Origin: Roseiarcus sp963709655
GTDB lineage: Bacteria > Pseudomonadota > Alphaproteobacteria > Rhizobiales > Beijerinckiaceae
Length of the DNA stretch: 64,000 nucleotides
Assembly (NCBI GenBank): GCA_963709655.1
Contig: CAVPXF010000053.1
Coordinates: forward strand, 434,001-498,000
Direction of reading: 5' to 3'
Made by a program: the position numbers and the translations under genes. This document shows, piece by piece, positions 9,445-17,764 of the stretch. Each line of letters opens with the position of its first letter. Position 1 is the stretch's first letter. The notes under the pieces are model-generated. The model saw only the letters and a program-made list of their open reading frames with translations, was not told the DNA's origin and made no database searches.

Positions 9445-10820
9445 TTAGGCGGTGCGGCGTAGTGATTTGTTCGGGCTATTGTCATTGGCTGCAGCGGCAC
9501 GTTGCCGGGCGAGGGCTTTCCAGTAGGCGTCCCAGTCGCCGTTGATTCGGTTTATCCGCAGGGCGAGCATACGTTCGGCATGCTCGACACGCCACCAGGC
9601 GCCGGGCCGCTTCAGGCGTTGCTGGGCGACGTAGCGATGGGCGCTTTCGATCTCGCCCGAGCCGATTGGCAGCTCGTCGGCCAAAGCTTGGCGGTAGTTC
9701 AGGTGGTTGGCGCGAGCGCTGAGATAGCGATGGCAGGTTCGCACAGGCGCATGCTCGTCGTCGACTTCGGGCGGCTCGCAACATCCGGCAAGCGCCCGCA
9801 GAACGGCGTCGAGACGTCCGCCTTTGAGCGCCTCCTTCTGCGTCTCCATCCAGGCGCTGCGCGCGGCCGGGTCGGGCGCGATCGCTTCGGAAGCAGCGGC
9901 CAGGTATTCGCAGACGTGATAGAAATCAATCAAATAGCGGCCCTGGTCGCCGAACTGCTGCTCGATTTGGCCGACGATCCAGGGCGCGCCGTCGCCGACC
10001 GCGTGAACCCGGGAGTTCGCCCCGAAGCCGGCGCGAACCGCGCACGAAAGCAACTGACGCCCGGCCTCTTCGACTCCGCCCTCGATCGAACCCGCATAAA
10101 CCGGCGTGCAGTTCCCTTGCGCGTGCGCCAGCGACAGCTTCGCCTCCCGCCAGGACAGCGTCTTGCCCTTGCGTTTGTCCTTCCCCTCGCTGCTCGGTTC
10201 GACGATCGGAACCATGCCGCCGTCCGTCTCGACGATGATCGGCTTGCTGAGGCCCGGCGCCTCCGGAAATTCACAATCCTGGCGGCCGGCTTCGTAGATC
10301 GCCTGGGCGTGGGCAAACGTGATCCGCTGGATCGTGCTCTCGCCGATCGCGAAGCCGTAATGCTCCTGCAACTTGGCGCGCGCCTGCGCGAAGGGCTGAT
10401 CGGCGGCGAAGTCGACGATGGCGCGCTGCAACGGCCGCGAACACCCGAGCGGGCTCACCTTCGCCCCGAGCACGAATGGACGCACCCGCTGCGTCCCCAA
10501 CCGATATTGCGGCTCCTGGACCTCTATTTCGCCGAATTTCGTGTGCCAGCGGAGTTTTTTTCGCCTTGGCGATACATCTGAGGACGTTGACGAATTTCCC
10601 GCTCCGTCGCCTCGACCCGCCGCTCGGCCCAACTGTGAAGCGCCTCCCGTCCCAGAAGACGCATCTCCTCGACCATCCGCTCTTCCGCAGCGTCGGCTTC
10701 CGTCAATTCCCCCTCGTCGCCTTCGACCGCCAGCACAATCGACGACACCCGCTGGCGAAGCTCCGGATGCGCCTGCAACGCCGCCATCAGCGCCTCATCG
10801 CTCAACTCCCCGACCGCCAT
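9445..10820 (-). CDS. ISKra4-family transposase (two frames, -1 frameshift)
   Basis: The first frame starts at ATG 10820 (MAVGELSDEALMAALQAH) and gives about 98 residues including ADAAEERMVEEMRLLG. The second frame carries the catalytic region: LRWHTKFGEIEVQEPQYR, ETDGGMVPI, GDGAPWIV, IDFYHVCEYLA, PIGSGEIESAHRYV and GAWWRVEHAERML, all typical of ISKra4 transposases. Joining needs a -1 slip at the A7 run near 10555-10561, where the zero-frame codons form A AAA AAC. The full product is about 455 residues. No internal stop is seen, so the element may be active. Confidence 0.85.
10554..10561 (-). other. Putative -1 programmed frameshift site (A AAA AAC)
   Basis: Read on the minus strand, the zero frame is GAA AAA AAC, giving the classic X XXY YYZ heptamer A AAA AAC. 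Slipping back one base converts the N-terminal frame to the catalytic frame exactly at the point where ISKra4 homology passes from one frame to the other. Not tested for a downstream stimulatory hairpin. Confidence 0.65.
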
Positions 10821-10882
10821 CCGAATCCTCCCGCCAAATCACTCCAAACCCAACCTACTCTGCATCGCTTTGAATCGCACCC

Positions 10883-11031
10883 ATCCCGAGCCGGACTTCC
10901 AGCCTCTGCACGGCCTTGCCGACATTGGATTTGCTTGTGCCGAGTTTCTCGGCAGCCTTGGTGAAACTGGCGTTCTGGGCAACGGCGACGAAAGTCGCGA
11001 TGTCGTTGATTGGAAACTCGGTGGACGACAT
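10883..11031 (-). pseudogene. LysR-type regulator, N-terminal HTH part (interrupted)
   Basis: From ATG at 11029-11031 the frame reads MSSTEFPINDIATFVAVAQ, then ASFTKAAEKLGTSKSNVGKAVQRLE, the LysR winged HTH, and stops at VRLG where the ISKra4 element begins. The rest of the gene is at 8656-9421. The overlapping longer open frame in another phase is a shadow. The gene is divergent from the chaC relic across 235 bp. Confidence 0.9.
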
Positions 11032-11266
11032 CTGTCATCTCCAGGGCGACAAAAACAATTTTCGAGATGAATTATCGCTTGAGCGCCACCACTTCCACTC
11101 CCTGCGGCTTGGGTCGCACCGACTTGCCCCAGTTCCTAAGCCATTAAACTCCGCTATGTTCAATTCAAAGATTGTATCCGTCGCCGAGACAAATCGTCTC
11201 TATTGGCGCTGTTTATCGTCGGCGCTCACTCGATCATATCGGCGGCCTGACACCACTGAGGCCGTC

Positions 11267-12065
11267 ATGAAACCGGATTGCCTTACCCGAGACCTGATCG
11301 AAACCGGCGCGATCGACGCCATGGTGGCGCGCGATGCCCCCAGTTTGCGGATCCTTTCGGAAGCCGAACGCAGGGAACTCGTTGCTCCGAACGCTTGCCG
11401 CGCAGCCTTGGGACGACGTCTGGCTGTTCGGCTACGGCTCGCTGATCTGGAATCCGACGGTCCGTTTCGTCGAGCGGCGCGTGGCGCGCCTGACGGGATG
11501 GCATCGGGCCTTCTGCCTTGCGACGCCTGTGGGGCGCGGTTCTGTCGAGAATCCTGGCCTCGTTCTCGGATTGGACGAGGGAGGACATTGCGATGGCGTC
11601 GCCTTCCGGATCTTCCGAGAACTGGTCGTGCCTGAACTCGCCATACTCTGGAAACGCGAGATGCTGTTTGCGAGCTACGTGCCACGCTCGCTGGATCTTC
11701 TGGACGAGCGCGGCAATCGTTTCGACAGCGGCATTGCATTCACGATCGATCCCGCCTGCGAACACTACGACGGCGATCTCGGGCGCGAGGAGATCGTTCG
11801 CCGCCTCGCGACCGCGTCAGGCGCATTGGGCAGTTCCGCCGACTACCTGTTCCGGACCTGCAAAGGTCTTCAAGCTCATGGCGTCCATGATGAGGACCTT
11901 GAACAGCTTTGCGCTCAAGTCGCGGCCCTGCAAGCAGCGCAGGAGGCCCGAGCAATGCGGTGGGACATGCGTCATAAAGGCCGCCGGATGGACCTAGCCG
12001 CGCGAAATTGTGGAGGCTTATCCCGCTGTCCCAGGTACGTCGGTCCCGCGCGCAAGGGCTCTTAG
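11267..12065 (+). pseudogene. ChaC-like glutathione-specific gamma-glutamylcyclotransferase, frameshifted
   Basis: The N-terminus (ATG 11267) reads MKPDCLTRDLIETGAIDAM and SLRILSEAERREL in one frame. Near 11380 the homology moves +1 into LLRTLAAQPWDDVWLFGYGSLIWNP, the glycine-rich substrate loop of the ChaC family, and runs on to about 12000. ChaC enzymes cleave glutathione to 5-oxoproline and Cys-Gly in the cytoplasm. The last 20 residues differ from the family because a 187-bp inverted-repeat element starts at 12015. One slip plus a replaced tail; function is doubtful unless the slip is a sequencing error. Confidence 0.8.
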
Positions 12066-12201
12066 AGCCAAATCGGCGACCGCCGGCGGCCAAAACGGGT
12101 TAGACCAGATTTGCCCAGCCTGAAATTTCATGGGGCTTTGGGAACCCTCGTAGCGTCAGCTCGGCCCGTCGTGACGGTCGCCTGGGACAGCGGGATAAGC
12201 C
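12015..12201. repeat. 187-bp element with perfect 21-bp terminal inverted repeats
   Basis: GGCTTATCCCGCTGTCCCAGG (12015-12035) is exactly the reverse complement of 12181-12201. The similarity weakly extends outward into AAATTG/CAATTT. It has no coding capacity and interrupts the end of the chaC frame. Size and structure fit a MITE or a solo IS end pair; the parent element is not in this window. Confidence 0.75.
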
Positions 12202-12238
12202 CCAAATTGTGCAACGAACCTGAAAGTGCGGTGGCGAT

Positions 12239-12802
12239 CTAAAGCAATTCAGCCGCTTCACGTAAGTCTCGTGTTTCGAAGCCCTCCGTGAACCGCGCGA
12301 CGGTCGTTTGTAGCAGATGCGTCCCCTCCTGCGTTCCGCGCTCTCCATCCAACCGGGCAAGACTGGTCGCCGCGCGCAATTGCCAAGCAAGTTCGTCGTT
12401 GCGGACTGCAATCGCATAGGCGTGATGAAGACCAAGCGCCCTGGCGTCTGACGACAACGTCTCGTCCGTTAGGACTTGACGGCGGATAATTTCCGCCTGA
12501 CACCAGCCTCTGAACTCATGCCGCCTCGCTGCAACGAGCTTTCTTAGCGCATCCAAGCGACCTAGCGTGACTGCGGTTTCCAGTTGCGGGACGGTCTCGA
12601 CAACGGGCGGCTCATGCGAGGCGCCGAGCGCTAATCTGTAGCCATCGGCCCACGCAATCCACTGGCTGATGTTTTGTCGTCGACTGTAGTATTCAAGGTG
12701 ATCCAGAAGCTCAAGGGCGAGCTCGGTATCGCCGCACCAGAGAGCTACCGGGATTAGGTCCAGGCCGGCCGACGCCGCGATAACCCTGGTCGAATACGGC
12801 GG
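12239..12802 (-). pseudogene. ATPase/TPR regulator, 3' fragment
   Basis: An open stretch of about 185 codons with no credible start: after a TAG near 12803 it reads AASAGLDLIPVALWCGD, ELALELLDHLEYYSRRQ, and ends LRAATSLARLDGERGT ... ARFTEGFETRDLREAAELL. This is the C-terminal helical repeat end of the large predicted ATPases found with adenylate-cyclase or OmpR-type HTH regulators (RAATSLARLW ... WFTEGFDTxDLKEA). The AAA-type ATPase and sensor parts are absent. The break at 12803 abuts the DsbA-NhaA relic, so this is a deletion or rearrangement junction. Confidence 0.65.
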
Positions 12803-12814
12803 CTAGGCCACTCC

Positions 12815-13720
12815 CTATGCCGCGCCGCCAACGGGCGCATCGCCAAGGTGCGCGATCAGTTCGGCGATCGCCTCCGCTACGTCTTCCGCCACAAACCGCT
12901 CGCCGGCGACGGCTGGCGCGGCCCGCAGCCGAAGTCGTCGAACGCGCTCCAGACGCCGAGCGCTTCTGGGCGGCCCACGTCAAATTGATGACCCGCTCGG
13001 AGGTCCTGACCGAGGACGATCTGATCGCCGAAGCTCAGGACCTCGGGGTGAAGGACGATGACGATCCGCCCGCCCAGAAGGCAGCGCTTCTCGCCAAGGC
13101 ACGGGTAGACGCCGACGAAGCTAGGCGGCGGCCAGCGGCGCCCTGATCGGGCCGACATTCTTCATCAACGGACGCCGGTACGACGGCCCGTGGGATGAGG
13201 GCGCCTTCGCTGACGCCATGCTCGGCACGCTCGGTCACCGGGTCCGTTCGGCGGCGCTCGATTTCGCAAGCTGGGGCCCATCAGCCGGCGTCCTCTTGAC
13301 GCTCGCGACGGCAGTCGCCGTTGCGGTCGCCAATACGCCTTTGAGTCCGGTGTTCGCGGCCTTCTGGGAGCAATCGTTCGGGTTCACTTTCGGCGGTAGT
13401 GAGTTCGCCTTGCCACTCAAGCGGTGGAGACGACGGCCTGCTGACGCTCTTCTTTCTGGTGGTGGGCCTCGAGATCAAGCGCGAGTTCACGGTGGGCGAC
13501 TGGCGAGCCGGCGCTCGGCCGCGCTGCCGGTCGCCGTCGAGCTCGGTGGGATGATCGCACCGGCGTTGCTCTACTATGTCGCTGTTCATCGCGGGACAGG
13601 CATTTGCCGCGGAGGCGGATTTTGAGGCGGCGAAGTGGCTGTGCTGGCCGCGTCGGTGGTCGCTGCGGCGCTCGGCGTGCTGACGCAGGCCGCGGCGTCG
13701 CGGAACGGGGACTGACGGCG
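12815..13720 (+). pseudogene. Collapsed DsbA-NhaA fusion (thioredoxin-fold + Na+/H+ antiporter)
   Basis: Pieces in successive frames spell one eroded gene. KVRDQFGDRLRYVFRHKPL and ERFWAAHVKLMTRSEVLTEDDLIAEAQDLGV belong to a DsbA-like domain, followed by PTFFINGRRYDGPWDEGAF, its cis-Pro segment. DFASWGPSAGVLLTLATAVAV, DDGLLTLFFLVVGLEIKREF and GGMIAPALLYY are NhaA TM1-TM3. SLFIAGQAFAAEADFEAAK and VLAASVVAAALGV are the last NhaA helix pair. At least three frameshifts and a deletion of roughly seven central helices are needed. DsbA-NhaA fusions exist in related bacteria (family knowledge). It is non-functional. Confidence 0.8.
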
Positions 13721-14603
13721 CGCGCTCCGGAACGGTGGCTTCTGTGTAGGGTTTCGCATGTCGGCCTTTGTGCGGGCGCTGATGCAGGGCTGCGGGCTTT
13801 CGGCCGGCGTCCGAAAGCCTTCAAGGGAGGAAACCGCGGGCCGGAAGGGGCGCTGGCGGTGAAAGGCGCCAACCTATGGGGATTTTGCGGCGGGTCACGC
13901 TGGACGGCCGTCGCCATGCATCCTTCCCGGGCGCAACAGGGAACGCCGCTCGACCGGCCTATCGTCGCGGGCGCGCGGGACGTCGTTGCCTGGCGCCGAG
14001 ATCGTGCAGCCACGCGCCGGTCGTGACGCCTGAGAGGAAGGTGCATGCGAAAATCAAGATCGTGACCGAGCTCACCGTCGTCCCCTTAAGCAGACCGATC
14101 GCTAAACGAACATTGACCAATTTCGTTCCGAATGCCGCGCGCGGCCCGGGCCGGCCCTTGGCAAGGCGTGGCCAAAAACCCGACCCCTCCCGCCCTGCTT
14201 GACGACGAGCGCGGCGACCTTTCGTCTCGGGCCTCCGGGCAAAGAGGCTGTGCGCCGAGTTTGAAGATCTTCCCAACGTCTGGGTCCGCCGGCGGCGCGC
14301 CGGGCGAGAAACGGGCCGGAGCGCCTAGGGCGGCGCAAACGTGGTAAGCCGGTCGTTGACTTTCGGCAAAGGAATGGAGCCGCCTCCCGTCGAAGCCGGC
14401 TGAACGGGCGCCGCTTGTCGGCGTCGACCGCCCGTCTCGCGGCGGCTACGGAGCGCGGCTGCAATTGGCCGCCTCGGTCAAAAGCAAGCGGCTTTCGTCC
14501 CCGCCGGCGGCAAATTCCGCTATGTATGGGACGAGCCGGCCGTCGCTTGTCTTTATCCAAACGGAGGCGCAGGCAAGGCCTAAGCGCAACCGGAGCGCAT
14601 CGC
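13721..14603. other. Intergenic stretch, no gene supported
   Basis: About 880 bp between the NhaA relic and the RidA gene. Several overlapping open frames exist on both strands, but all are rich in Arg/Pro/Gly/Ala without motifs, as expected from random GC-rich DNA. I see nothing convincing here beyond probable further decay products. Confidence 0.5.
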
Positions 14604-15098
14604 ATGAGCCAGACCGCCAAACGCCTCGCCGAACTCGGAATCGCCCTGCCGAAGCCGGCCGCGCCCGTCGCCAATTACGCGCCGGCCGTGCGCGCCGGCG
14701 GCGCGGCGCCTGGCGCCCTGCCCCAGCTCTGGATTTCCGGCCAGTTGCCGCTCGGGGCGGACGGAAAGTTGGCCGACGCCCACAAGGGCAAGCTCGGGCC
14801 CGATTCGAGGGTGGAGGCCGCGCGCGAAGCGGCGCGGCTCTGCGCCATCAACATCCTCGCCCAGGCCGAAGCGGCGCTCGGCGACCTCGACGCCATCGTC
14901 CAGACGATCCGGCTCGGCGGTTATTTCAATGTCGCGGGCGCGTTCGACCCGCTGCCCCAGGCGATGAACGGCGCCTCCGATCTGATGGTCGAGGTTCTCG
15001 GCCAGCGCGGACGGCACGCCCGCACCACCGTCGGCGTCGCCCATCTGCCGCTGAACGCGCTGGCCGAGGTCGAGGCGGTGTTCCAGGTCGCGCTCTGA
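14604..15098 (+). CDS. RidA/YjgF family protein
   Basis: A 164-residue protein of the RidA (Rid/YER057c/UK114) family, which hydrolyses reactive enamine/imine intermediates from PLP enzymes. Visible features are the N-terminal RLAELGIALPKPAAPVANY, LWISGQLPLGADGKL, the mid-domain AARLCAINILAQAEAALGDLDAI, and GASDLMVEVLGQRGRHARTTVGV with the substrate-binding Arg and the ARTTVGVAHLPLNALAEVEA end. It belongs to the longer subgroup often annotated as endoribonuclease L-PSP. ATG 14604 was chosen because homology begins there; upstream codons are non-conserved. It is monocistronic. Confidence 0.9.
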   Translation: MSQTAKRLAELGIALPKPAAPVANYAPAVRAGGAAPGALPQLWISGQLPLGADGKLADAHKGKLGPDSRVEAAREAARLCAINILAQAEAALGDLDAIVQTIRLGGYFNVAGAFDPLPQAMNGASDLMVEVLGQRGRHARTTVGVAHLPLNALAEVEAVFQVAL

Positions 15099-15222
15099 CC
15101 CGGTCCGACCCGGGCGCGCTCGCGGCGACGGTGGCGCTCGACCGTCATGTCCCGCGCGACGCGATGGCGTTCTCCTTCGCATGCCGCCGGGGGGAACGGG
15201 ATAGGACCGGACCGACGGCCCG

Positions 15223-15996
15223 CTATTGCGCCTTCTGCCCGCTCCAGCGGATCGCGTAGGGCTCGGGGAACAGGCGCGACTTCAGCTTCGCCGCCGCGTC
15301 CGGCGCCCCCGACAAGAGGTCGTCGACCTCCGCCGCCTCGGGATTGCGCACCCAGGGACGGCGCGCCAGCTCGCGGTCGTTGAGCCAGTAGTCGCTCCAC
15401 CCCTCGGTCGTCTCGAGCGTTTCCCTGGCGAAATCCTCGCCATATTCAAGCCCGCCCTCGACCACGACGTCGATATAGGACTGGAGCAGCGGATATTGCG
15501 CGTTCGGCTGCGGCAGGCCGACGCCGGCCTGTCCATCCGGCCCGACCGGGACATAGACCCAGATCGTCCCGGTCTCCGGCAGCCGCTCCCAGGAGACGGC
15601 TTCGATCTCGTCGCGCGGCACTTCCACACGCGCATAGCCCTGCTCGCGTGAGTCGTACTTCGCGATGTCGCTGCCGTCGACGGCGTAAAGCACGCCGTTG
15701 ATGGTCGAGCCTTTTTCGCCGGGACCGGCCTTGCTGAGACCGAGCGCGGTAAACCCGGACGAGGACCGGTCGCTCCAGGTCCGGACATAGCCGAAGGCGG
15801 CCGAGACGCGCACCGGGATCGCCGGCACGGGCGCGCCGACCGTCGACCCGCGCGAGGCCGAATTGATCAGCGAGCCATAGCCGAAGATGAACTCGGTCGG
15901 CTGGTTCGGCAGCCTTTCGCCCCACCAGTCCTTGGCGGCGGCCGGAGCGAAGATGAGAACGAGCGCGCAAAGCGCAAAAAGCCGCTTGAAAACCAT
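15223..15996 (-). CDS. Secreted gamma-glutamylcyclotransferase-like protein
   Basis: A 257-residue protein with a clear Sec signal peptide (MVFKRLFALCALVLIFAPAAA) followed by the GGCT fold: EFIFGYGSLINSAS is the nucleotide-loop-like FGYGSL motif, then GVLYAVDGSDIAKYDSREQGY with the usual acidic residue region. The mature protein should be periplasmic, unusual for the family, whose best-known members are cytoplasmic glutathione or gamma-glutamylamine cyclotransferases. The substrate is unknown. The C-terminal 100 residues (LQSYIDVVVEGGLEYGEDFA ... DYWLNDRELARRPW) are typical of bacterial homologues of this longer type. Confidence 0.8.
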   Translation of the reverse strand: MVFKRLFALCALVLIFAPAAAKDWWGERLPNQPTEFIFGYGSLINSASRGSTVGAPVPAIPVRVSAAFGYVRTWSDRSSSGFTALGLSKAGPGEKGSTINGVLYAVDGSDIAKYDSREQGYARVEVPRDEIEAVSWERLPETGTIWVYVPVGPDGQAGVGLPQPNAQYPLLQSYIDVVVEGGLEYGEDFARETLETTEGWSDYWLNDRELARRPWVRNPEAAEVDDLLSGAPDAAAKLKSRLFPEPYAIRWSGQKAQ

Positions 15997-16110
15997 AGCC
16001 CCTCCCCGGCGCCTTCGAGGCCGCCCCGCCGTCGCCGCCCGAACCCCGGGCCCACGGAAAACGAGCGCGGGGCGTTGCGGGCGCTGGCGCCTGATCCGAC
16101 GCCCGCTGAT

Positions 16111-16917
16111 CTACCGATGGCTGCCCGCCGGCGCCGCCGCGGCCTCGACCGCTTGCAGCACATCGACGAGCGGCGCGGGGCTGACCACGAACACCCCCGA
16201 AAAGGGACTGATCAGATCGGCGATAATATAGATCGCCGACGCGATGCCAAGGGCGCCGACCGTGAGCACGACATAGGACATCGGATGACGTTTCGATAGC
16301 AGGCCGTAGCCGCAGAAGAGGAAGGTCGCCCAGGCCACGACGATGGTGACGAGGGCATTCGAGATCGGGTCGACCAAGGCCAGCGTCATCTGCGTGCGGG
16401 TCTGGCCGATCGCGAGCGCGGCTTGCGTCGCCTCCGCTTTTGCGGCCTTTTGTTGGTCCGACTGAGCATCGAGCGTGTCCAGGTAGGCCAATCTGGCTTT
16501 CTGATAGGCCATCGCGTAGCCAAACTTATGGATGACTGCGTTCTCGTCGTCGTCGCCGCCCCAAATTTCGGCGATTCCGTTCTTGAGCCCTTCTCTGAGG
16601 ATTCTACGGCCCTCCACGGCCTCCGGCCCGTAATTCTGCAAAGCTTCGTCGAACTTCAGCGCGCTGATCGCCAGCGTCTGGACCGCCGCCCTCTGGGTCG
16701 AATAGACGCCGTAGGCGGTCCAGATCAACAAGCCGAGCACAAGCGCGAGCAGAAGCGTCATCAACCCGACGACGGCGCCGGTCATGTCCCTGGCGCCTCC
16801 AGTTGTATAGCTCTCCGGCAATGCGCGCTGCAATTCCAGCCCGATCGCCCCGCCGACGAAAACGACGGCGAACACGATGGCGCCTAAAGCCAACGATCCC
16901 ACTGCCCCTCCCAACAT
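16111..16917 (-). CDS. DUF4239 (bestrophin-like) membrane protein
   Basis: A 268-residue protein with two N-terminal transmembrane helices (GSLALGAIVFAVVFVGGAIG and AVVGLMTLLLALVLGLLIW), a charged cytoplasmic-type helical region with LKFDEALQNYGPEA, and two C-terminal helices (ALVTIVVAWATFLFCGYGLL; VLTVGALGIASAIYIIADLI). This is the pattern of the DUF4239 family, distantly linked to bestrophins. Function is not established. It lies 21 bp downstream of the frameshifted membrane gene at 16939-17632 on the same strand and may form an operon with it. Confidence 0.7.
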   Translation of the reverse strand: MLGGAVGSLALGAIVFAVVFVGGAIGLELQRALPESYTTGGARDMTGAVVGLMTLLLALVLGLLIWTAYGVYSTQRAAVQTLAISALKFDEALQNYGPEAVEGRRILREGLKNGIAEIWGGDDDENAVIHKFGYAMAYQKARLAYLDTLDAQSDQQKAAKAEATQAALAIGQTRTQMTLALVDPISNALVTIVVAWATFLFCGYGLLSKRHPMSYVVLTVGALGIASAIYIIADLISPFSGVFVVSPAPLVDVLQAVEAAAAPAGSHR

Positions 16918-16938
16918 CCCCGTCCCCGCATCTCGCAG

Positions 16939-17632
16939 TCACTCATGATCCGCCGCCAGCGCCTTGATCAGGCCGACCATCTCGGCGTGCGCCGCCGAGT
17001 TGGGGTCGCTGATCTGGGCCACTCCATGAGCCGCGGTCAACCGGTCCAGTTCGACGAGCTTGCGGACGCGCTGTCGCCGGGTGAGCTTCAGTTGCGACGA
17101 TGGTCTGGTAAAGAAGATCTTGAACAATTCGCCATGACCGAACAACGTGTTTAGTTCGTCCGCCGTGACGTAGATCAAGAACAGAACGAATATCCAGATT
17201 TGGATCGCGCCAAAACGGTGCCAAGTGAAATGCGTCGTGACGTATTCCGGAATATTGCCGATCCTGCCGCCCTCAAATAAATACTCGACCAACTTTTTTC
17301 AAGAATCGGGCCAGGAACACGATGGCCCAATACACGACCGTCTTGAACACGATCGGCAAAATCAGCGGAGCGGTATCGAACCGACGGAAGAATGGCAGCG
17401 CCCTCGCCACCAGCACCACCTTCCCGACCACCAACGCTGTCGCGGTCGCAACCATGAAGCCCGCAAGTTGAGCCCCGTAGTCGTCGAGAATGAGTTGCGT
17501 GGTGAGCACAATGAGATTGAAGCCAATGGCGAAGAACACCATCGCTGGCAGGGCTTCCCTGATCTCCTTGATGAGGAAAGCAGGGATCGGCGATTCAATG
17601 ATTTGTCGCAAGGGCGCGGCGGGCGCCTTCAT
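16939..17632 (-). pseudogene. Small integral membrane protein, split by a frameshift
   Basis: Two frames make one protein of about 230 residues. The first (ATG 17632) has two hydrophobic helices (EALPAMVFFAIGFNLIVLT; AGFMVATATALVVGKVVL) and AIVFLARFLKK. In the second, LVEYLFEGG continues through HRFGAIQIWIFVLFLIYVTADEL. That order (helices, then a W-x-F-G-AIQIW helix near a charged tail) matches an uncharacterised proteobacterial membrane family encoded as a single chain. The break is at an A6 run (minus strand, about 17294-17299), where one A too many would explain it. It could be a sequencing error. Confidence 0.65.
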
Positions 17633-17764
17633 GGCGAACTGACCTCAGCGATCGAGCTGCACTTGATGAGGCGGCGGCTTAGACCGTCGGAGCCGGAACC
17701 AGACATGAACATTCTCCTCTTCGCTTAGTCGCCCGCGACTCCGTCGACGGTTATGAGTCGCAAA

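Larger units (their letters stand above)
9422..10882 (-). mobile_element. ISKra4-family insertion sequence
   Basis: An element of about 1.46 kb with 21-bp imperfect terminal inverted repeats: GGGTGCGATCCAAAGCGGTGC at 9422-9442, and the complement of GGGTGCGATTCAAAGCGATGC at 10862-10882 (two mismatches). It holds one two-frame transposase on the minus strand. It splits a LysR gene between codons for VRLG and SRLL. The flanks carry TCGGG on both sides a few bases from the repeats, a candidate target duplication, though the exact boundary is uncertain by two or three bases. Confidence 0.85.

Noticed and set aside
9502..10581. Plus-strand frame inside the ISKra4 element
   Set aside because: Antisense to the transposase; no similarity to passenger genes.
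13721..14603. Possible small membrane protein on the minus strand near 14.0-14.1 kb
   Set aside because: One hydrophobic stretch only, flanked by Arg/Pro-rich low-complexity sequence; no start context or family match that I recognise.
16939..17632. Programmed +1 frameshift at the A6 run
   Set aside because: A run of A before G fits a -1 slip site, but the required shift here is +1, so a one-base insertion is simpler.
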